From NCBI GenBank assembly GCA_911728455.2, contig OU452236.1, positions 12,143,195 through 12,207,194 on the forward strand: DNA of 64,000 nucleotides, written 5' to 3'. Source of the stretch: Marthasterias glacialis. Its lineage: Eukaryota > Echinodermata > Asteroidea > Forcipulatida > Asteriidae. Below are positions 57,240-64,000 of this stretch, in pieces. Within the stretch, counting starts at the first letter, position 1, and each line of letters begins with the position of its first letter. The notes beneath the pieces were generated by a model, which had not been told where the DNA came from, did not search any database, and saw nothing but the letters and a program-made list of their open reading frames with translations. A program made the position numbers and the translations under genes.

Positions 57240-60200
57240 AACAAAAGAATTCTAGAAATAACGGCTGAACAAGTTTAGGGATGTGCCCCTTTCTGCATAT
57301 ATCTACAACTGACAACAACAAACTTTAAAAGGTGCAATCTTCACTAAATGTAAGGTTTGATGTTCTCCTCCATTCAGGTGTGAACAAATCGTGCCTAACA
57401 CTGTAAAAAAGCTGCGTGAAGTCACTGATGATAGAACTTCAAGAGGGTCACTAAACTTGATTTGAAACTATCTGTATTATTGTGTCATACGAAATAAGAA
57501 CAGTCTTTAAAAAAAAATACCGTACCATCCCATGCTGTGTAACTTTTACGTAGGCCTATTGCCTGAATGTGTACATAATGAACAATGAGACCAGAACATC
57601 TTGTTTGTTCAGACTCGGCTCGGATACATGAATCTGAATGGAAAAAAACCCAATATGGATTCAAGGCCTGTTGAGACTCGATGCATGATGATTATTTTTA
57701 TAAGTTAGAGCTTCAAACTTATTTCTGTCATTTAGGTTTTCGTTTGCGTCTGTGGATGCATCAGACTGGTGTGGATATCTGGAAGGGTAAAGGATGTTGT
57801 AAACTGGACATCCGCACACAGAGTGCTGAAGCATGTTCTTAATACATGGCTGGTGTTTTTTGTGGTGTGACTCTATTGAAGAAAGGCCAATGCGGGTATA
57901 CATATATTTTTTCTAAATGAAACAAAAATGTATACTTCTATCTTTACGGACGACGTTTCAAATGTCGAAGACACCTACGTAGAAAATTTAATCTGATGTT
58001 AAAGCTATTATGGTATAATTCAATCAATGATAGGACAAGGTCGTGTGAAGCCAAGCCGTGTCTTGTTCTGACTAGACGGTAGCAATATTTTGTCTTTTGT
58101 TTGGTACTCTCTATAATAAAATGTGATCGTGATCTTATAAGATTTCGTCGACTTTTATAATTCAATAAAACACGGTCCGGCGGAGACAAAAAGGCTAATA
58201 ATGGGGCCTTCATACCACTTTACGCTAAACCGTACTTGAACTTGGACAAGCAATACAATGAATTCCATTAAACGTAAATGGAAAAAAATAAATAGAACAT
58301 GGCGGTATAACATCGAAGCAAAGTTGGCCTCAATTCCAATTCTTTGGCCTCTATTATAAAGTAGCAAAACTAAAAGTGATTTTTTTACGAGGTTTATATC
58401 AATAATTTTCTGACGTTTTGAGATGTTAACCGGTTACAGATCCTTCGAATTTCTTTGGTAATCAGAAACAAATCATCCGTTTATTAAGGAGGGGAGAACA
58501 AAATTTCGTTTCAGAAATGGTTATTTATAAGCTCATTTAGTATAAATTCTGCCGTCCATAAATTAGATTTATTATAGTAAAAAGAAAACAAGGAAATGCT
58601 GAAGGACAAAATGTTTAGGTTATAAATAAGTCCGGCTTGTATTCATCTTTATCATTTTAAATGGCTTAAATGATTTGTAATGAGATTTTGATTTATATTT
58701 TCATAAAAGGTTATATTCAATTAAATTGATTTGATTATTTTGAAATAAAGGGGACCGGTTTGTGATTCCCTTCTTGATATTGCCCGATTGTTCTCATACC
58801 AGGAAAAACTATCAGTAAATCAAATAGGCCTACTTCATCCCCATGGGTGTTGCCGGACGTTGGACAACATTTAAAAAAAAATATTAAGTAAAAAAAACAA
58901 CAACAGAACGACCTAAATGAGATGTAGTGTTCAATATACAAAGATTATGTAGCAAACTTTGTTTTTATGTTGTTAAATCCTTCAACATAAGCTGGCACTG
59001 TGATACATTTTTACAGTCACTTTCTTGCCTTTTGTGAACAGTTCGTGAACCGGAATTACCTCTCATCATGTCTTTTGTAGTTTGCTTTACCACTTGAGTA
59101 TGTTCAGTACTGCTCTCAGACAAGAAATAATCCTCTTACTAGGTGTTTTTCTTTCCCAGAGCAACATCCTCTCGCGCCGTGTACATCCCCATTCAGCGAT
59201 TAAATTACGACCTGAAATTAAAAGTCATGCACAACAGCGAGACCTACTTGGAACATTCGCGTATGTCTCGGTAATATTATTTTTACACAGACTCACCGAA
59301 AAAGCAATATTCAGCAAAAAGACAAACCTCCTGTAATGACTTCCAAGTGAGGGCCGGCGGTGAAAAAAATTAATTGATTTAAGGCCGCAGTTGATGAAAA
59401 CAAGTCTATTTTTATCCGGGGTTACTGAAGTGCGGCCGAAGGAAGGCTTCAGACTCAAGGGAGGAATATACGGGGCCCGGCTGTTGGAGAACATAGCAGA
59501 CGGAAAAGGAATTTATTCTTAATTCTGAGGGAAAATTCGCCAATCGGCCACGAGGGGAGGGGGGGGGGTTGCGATTTGGGAGTCATTACCTTCCAGCACA
59601 CTACGACTGTTTGATATTTCATTATTCGGGTGTTACAATATTTTGCATAGTTAGTTTTAGAGAATGGCATCATACTATTTTGTTTGAAGACATTGCCACC
59701 TGTCTACTCAACTACTGACTACAGTGAGAAGATTTTCCTACTTTTTGTGCGTACGTGTATCCATATTCAAACCCAGGACTGACAGCAAAAGGGATATTAC
59801 GTTCTCAGTTGATACAACAACACGTGAAATTTGTCTTCGCGTGACATCACAAGGATGGTCAGGGTATGTTGCACCCTTAACACTCCTTTCATAATTACAT
59901 TGAGTTGACAAACGAAGGAATACCCGCATCTTTCTAACATGTCGACATATGTTTTTCAGTAGAACAATTTGAGTACAGTTGACAAAAAGAGGGGGGAAAG
60001 ACAGATAACGAGTTGAGCCGGTTTATGAGACAAAACTATGGACAAACTATGGAGTCGGACAGGACATATACGTGTATGAAGAATTTTTCCTGTTTGTGAT
60101 CTTTTTGTGAAAAATAAAACAGCTCAAAAAGTGTGAAAAACATGCAACAGCTATTCGTCGCTTTCCATCTGAAAATTATGAAGATGAGGTACGAAGGGTG

Positions 60201-61357
60201 AAAGTACGTTATCATGACAACAACAATTCCTTCGGGCCAGTACAATGTGTTTGATAGTAGCCTCTTGATGCACCAGAGAGCTAAAGGTTGCCTTTCTTCT
60301 TCAAACATTCTGATCAAAAACTCTCGCGAGTTTGAAAGCATAATGACAAGAACGTAATGTAGAACACGATTTCGCATGCTGCACTTATTAATTTAACCTG
60401 GATTGTAATTCATTAATTGATCAGTCGCACATAATAATGGTTGACCCTATTTTAACAAAGACAAATAAAATTGTAGCTCTCGAAAACAGCTATCAAGTCA
60501 ACTTTTTAAAAGTTCGAGAACTATCTGATGAAGCCGGGGTTCACGGGGCTTTCCCCTTACAACCAAAAGAAGAGACAAACAGAAAGGGAAAAAAATATAG
60601 AACCAAGTAAAATTAACGTTTCTTCAAATCGAACTTAAAAACCTAATTTGTACAACTCATTTCTATGTGTCCCGTTTTACTTCATTTTGGTAGTGTAAGT
60701 TTTAATCATTTTTGGGAAGTTTAAGCTCTTTTAACTTATAACTAAAGAATTTTGTTTTTTAAAAAGAAATATTCCATCCTCCTGACTATTGTTCACCTGT
60801 TCACTAAGCGACGCCTCGGACACCTTGCCTGCAGGCTAAATCCCCCATACATCAAAATCGGCTTGCTTCTGGCACCACTTTGCAAATGTATTTAAGTCCC
60901 TAAGCCACAATGTGACATGACAGTTATGGCTTCATCTTGTCGTTATGTTTTAACTGTGGCCCTCTCATACCGTCCGCGTGTAGTCATTTCCCATTCTGGA
61001 CACGTACGCATTGCGTAGTTTTACATCGCCATCGATTGCAATCTACGTCTGTTGGGAGTTTGTTTAATTCTGCAGTGGAACTGTCCCTACTGCGATTGCA
61101 GATTTTCCTGGATATTCTATACATTCGACCTTTTTTTTCTCTCACTGGATTATAGGACCTCTCAATGTTGACCTAATATACCAACCAGATTTTTTTGGTC
61201 GAGGCTTCTTGAATTGCTCCCCTACAAGGCGAGCGTTAAGTTCGCTGAACATGAATCTTGTTTACAGGCTTAAGTTCACCTGGGACTATACGGTAAATTC
61301 GTACAGTAAATGTCAGTATGACAATTTACAGCATGCTAAAACAAATACGTCTCCAAC
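57240..61357. other. Long gene-poor stretch
   Basis: Only short frames are open, for example 60036-60377 on the minus strand (113 codons, no ATG-splice context and no recognisable family). No MITE or SINE was recognised here. Confidence 0.35.
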
Positions 61358-61832
61358 TTAAAAGGACACGTTGCCTTCGGACTTGTGCGCTTTTGGGCAA
61401 AAAAAAAGCGCTTGTCATGAAATGAATATACTTAATGGGAAGATCATTTTTTAGTCTTTGAGAAAGACTCTGCTAGGGTCGAAACGTGGGGCCAATAACA
61501 ATTGTTTTGAAGATAATTTACGAGTAGAAAACAATGATCTACATAAATATCCCTTGCCATTTTGTGGTTTTTGTTCATTTTCGTGGCAGAGCACGGTCCG
61601 CCATTTTGTAAAACCAAATTATTGACTCCACAAAATGGCGGAACTTTTGTTTGGATGGAGAGCGTGGTTCCGCTAGTTGTATTTCCAGAGGCAAGTGTAT
61701 GTTTTCTTAAACCACTACTCACTAATTACAGCACACTGTATGGTGTTTTGTTGAATGGGCAACTCTTCAAAGGATTAAGGAGCAATTCCAAACAGCAATA
61801 TTTTAAGAGATTTGAAGGCAATATGTTCCTTG
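61358..61832 (+). mobile_element. MITE family A, copy 4, interrupted by an insertion
   Basis: TTAAAAGGACACGTTGCCTT begins the copy. GCGCTTTTGGGC, GCGCTTGTCATGAAATGAAT, then after an insertion AAATATCCCTTGCCATTTTG, GAGCACGGTCCGCCATTTTG, ACAAAATGGCGGAAC and CACTACTCACTAATTACAGC follow. The central CCGCCATTTTGT and ACAAAATGGCGG form a hairpin. The right end is decayed. Confidence 0.9.
61450..61540. mobile_element. Nested insertion inside the family A MITE
   Basis: About 90-110 bp that the other three copies lack begins near GATCATTTTTTAG and ends near AACAATGATC. It contains CTTTGAGAAAGACTCTGC and GGGTCGAAACGTGGGGCC, matching 51982-52013. GATCA/TGATC near both edges may be a target duplication or inverted ends. 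Confidence 0.7.
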
Positions 61833-61893
61833 AGTACGCTGACAAAAAAATGGTCCTTAAACCTCATCTCAATCGGTGAGCGAGTAATAAGTC

Positions 61894-62150
61894 AATATTC
61901 ACGATCTGTACCTCAAGTCGCAAATATTGACGCCAATATTGACGCCAATATTCACGATTTAGCCCCAAGTCGCAAATATTGACGCTAATATTTACGCCAA
62001 TATTCACAATTTGGACCAAGTCGCAAATATTGACGAGTTTTCCCAAAGTCGCAAAAATTTACGCCAATACTTACGCCAATGTTCACAATTTGTACACCAA
62101 GTCGCAAATATTTACGCCAATATTGACGGCAATATTCACGACATGGCGGC
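61894..62150. repeat. Compound minisatellite (about 52-bp outer, 12-bp inner units)
   Basis: CAAGTCGCAAATATTGACG begins at 61914, 61966, 62017 and 62098 (with a short unit at about 62046), so the outer period is 51-52 bp. Inside each unit the 12-mer GACGCCAATATT repeats, with TTTACGCCAATA variants, ending in TTCACGATTT or TTCACAATTTG. Confidence 0.92.
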
Positions 62151-62412
62151 ATTTTGTTTTTACGTGTCCTGCGCCACAGAGAAAATTAACGAACAAGTTA
62201 TGAAGAGAAATACTATGTCATAAAAAAGTCCAATCCTCTTGCAAAATTTGTTGGCGGGAGAAGTTTACACTCGGTATAGATTTGATAGAATCTGTGTTTT
62301 ATTTATAACTAATCTATTAAGAGAGAAAACCGACTCACTGACTGAATTAAGCGCGGCGCCACTGCATTGCACTGCAGCTTTGTTTATGCAATTGGGTGTC
62401 ATGCGTTAGTCA

Positions 62413-62662
62413 ATTTAGGGAGGTTTAGCTACACGTATTTACCTGAACGTCAACGTTAGCGTGAGAATTATTTTTTCTCTGACGTCACGTAAAAAATACG
62501 GTTACGTATCAAACGTATATTTTCACGTCAATATGTCCTTGCAGTCGACCATACGCGAGCTGGAATGGGCAAAAAGTGATGACGTAATTTTGCAACAGCA
62601 CAGACTTTTCGCGTTCACGTTTACGTTCCTCACGAAACATGCAGCTAAACCTCCCTATTTAG
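62413..62662. mobile_element. Foldback MITE, family K (about 250 bp)
   Basis: TTTAGGGAGGTTTAGCTAC at the left is inverted at the right as GCAGCTAAACCTCCCTATT. The interior is rich in ACGT/CGTT words in both orientations (AACGTCAACGTTAGCG, ACGTTTACGTTCC). No coding frame is supported. Confidence 0.85.
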
Positions 62663-62924
62663 ACCACTGTAAAAACGTGCGCGTGCAATGTTAGTTTGGG
62701 GAGCGTTTAATTATTGGGGGAAATAATTATTTTAACTTTATTATTAGAAATTGCGCGTGAAACACGAACGTTTTGTGTTAACGCATTGTTGTTATTTGAT
62801 GATGGCTAAACTAGGGTTATTAATACTGATTGATTGATTGCGTCCGGTCACCATCGCAACAATTGTTAACGTACAAGTTGGGCGCATATGCATACGTGTG
62901 ATCAAAATAAGTTTATTGTTTGAG

Positions 62925-63040
62925 ACTTAAGTGTTGTGCTAAAGATAAGTGGAGTACTAAGCTGTTTTGTGAATAGGTAGTTAAGTGCCCAGCTTAAGTT
63001 TAAGTGGGGTGCTTAAAACTAAAGTGCAAGCTTAAGTATC
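62925..63040 (+). promoter_or_regulatory. Cluster of TAAGTG motifs
   Basis: TTAAGTG at 62927-62933, ATAAGTGG at 62945-62952, TTAAGTG at 62981-62987 and TTAAGTGGGG from 63000 all lie on the plus strand, with related CTTAAGTT and CTTAAGTA nearby. T(C/T)AAGTG(G) is the established binding core of NK2-class homeodomain proteins. Clustering about 100-220 bp upstream of a TATA-like box suggests a proximal regulatory region, but chance or a simple tandem origin is possible. Confidence 0.35.
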
Positions 63041-63144
63041 CCACTGAGCAATGTTTAGAGAATACAGGCGACCAAGCAACAGCCGCAGTTGCAGACAGAG
63101 CCTTAGACTTTACAGTAACGTAGGCCACGGTTTATAACAGCGTG

Positions 63145-63332
63145 CATATAAAGCTAAGCCCCGATTCTTCTTCGCTTATTGTGTTACTTCGCTTTGTGTG
63201 GTAAGATCCGCCAGATCAATGGAAGCACGTCGTTGCCATTGATGTCAATGTTTCTGCTTCTGTTGTGTACTAATTTAATTCCATCGTCTTATATTCAGGT
63301 GTTTTGTTGTGTGAAGTGAACTGAATCACGAT
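63145..63332 (+). promoter_or_regulatory. Candidate gene start: TATA box, short first exon, intron, second exon
   Basis: CATATAAAG at 63145-63153 is followed about 25-30 bp later by pyrimidine-rich TTCTTCTTCGC, a plausible start site. GTGTG|GTAAGA gives a donor at 63201. TACTAAT at 63268-63274 matches the branch-point consensus, and CTTATATTCAG ends at 63298. The next 34 nt end at CACGAT|GTAAGTTAAG, a consensus donor at 63333. Both short exons would be 5' UTR or non-coding RNA. Coding sequence, if any, lies beyond the window. Confidence 0.35.
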
Positions 63333-63334
63333 GT

Positions 63335-64000
63335 AAGTTAAGAATAAATTATGAAGAAGTAAATGTTAAATGTGGTAATGTACGCAGCACCCCAATGGAA
63401 TTTGTCTTAACTGCTTGGGAATGCCCTTGATATGTAATGAATAAATTAATAAATGTTTTTTATCGTTCTGAAATAATAATGCTCGTTCGACAAGAAGAAC
63501 CACGTTTCGCACGGCTGTATCCTGTCAACTGACAATCCATGAAGGAGCGGTTTTTTCTACTATCTGTCTAATGCTTAGTTTCCATGAGTTTTTAGTTCGG
63601 GTACACGGCCCATGACCTGAAAAAAACATTATTATCAAAGATTATTCACTCAGTATATTTGCGTGCTTCTAATGAATTGCATCGGGCTATATGGTATGTG
63701 CGCGTATCATGACGTCATTCGGAATCCGCTTCATGTATCTGACGTGTTTTTGATCGTCTATTATTATAATCTATGAAGGTTTACACACCAAATAGCCTAT
63801 GTTCCGCCCACCAACTTTGCCTCCACCCACCAACTTTGGCCGCGACACTTCACAATTGAAGCACTTTCAATAAGATTTCGATGTAACATTTCACTTTGAT
63901 AACAAGCGTTTCAATAACCAAACCACAGAACCTCGGCTGGGTAGAATGTCAACAGCAAACACAAACTAGGCTCGTGTGCAGCGTTGTATTTCGTCGTCCG
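63335..64000. other. No coding sequence recognised at the 3' edge
   Basis: AT-rich; an AATAAA-type signal occurs soon after the candidate donor at 63333, and a short direct repeat (CCACCAACTTTG) lies near 63810-63830. If the candidate gene start is real, this is the beginning of its second intron. Confidence 0.35.

Overview
This window looks like animal nuclear DNA that is mostly non-coding and rich in repeats. It is AT-rich. The open frames are short and overlapping, the introns look GT-AG, and there are many tRNA-derived SINEs and short inverted-terminal-repeat elements (MITEs). The SINE head with an A box like TGGCCGAGCGG and a B box like GGTTCGAATCCC, and MITEs ending in TTAAAGG...CCTTTAA, match repeats I remember from echinoderm genomes, sea stars in particular. 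That assignment comes from memory and was not searched. I see no bacterial operons, CRISPR arrays, phage genes, rRNA genes or intact autonomous transposons.

Layout. Positions 1-1545 hold the end of one MITE and a minisatellite of 38-bp units that contains a seven-unit higher-order repeat. Positions 1640-9640 are SINE and MITE copies in otherwise featureless DNA. The best gene evidence is at 9880-10088 on the minus strand: a coding segment of 69 codons plus two bases, running from an ATG in good context to a GG|GTAAGC donor. Its GC-richer upstream flank is the probable promoter, and the rest of the gene must lie toward lower coordinates or outside the window. Positions 10.5-61 kb are a field of mobile-element remnants: at least a dozen foldback MITE families, several with two to four copies, and two or three SINE families, some sharing 3' tails. 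Simple repeats and long homopolymers are scattered through it. Positions 61.3-62.7 kb hold a MITE with a nested insertion, a compound minisatellite and another MITE. Positions 62.9-63.35 kb look like a possible plus-strand gene start: repeated TAAGTG motifs, a TATA-like box, and a 98-nt candidate intron with a TACTAAT branch-point match.

I found no undescribed multi-gene system. The most useful points are the unnamed first exon, the possible 3'-edge promoter, the higher-order minisatellite, MITE families that share TTAA-type ends, a nested insertion marked by a 32-bp GAAACGT-containing block, and SINEs that appear to have exchanged tails. Element boundaries are approximate because they were read by eye.
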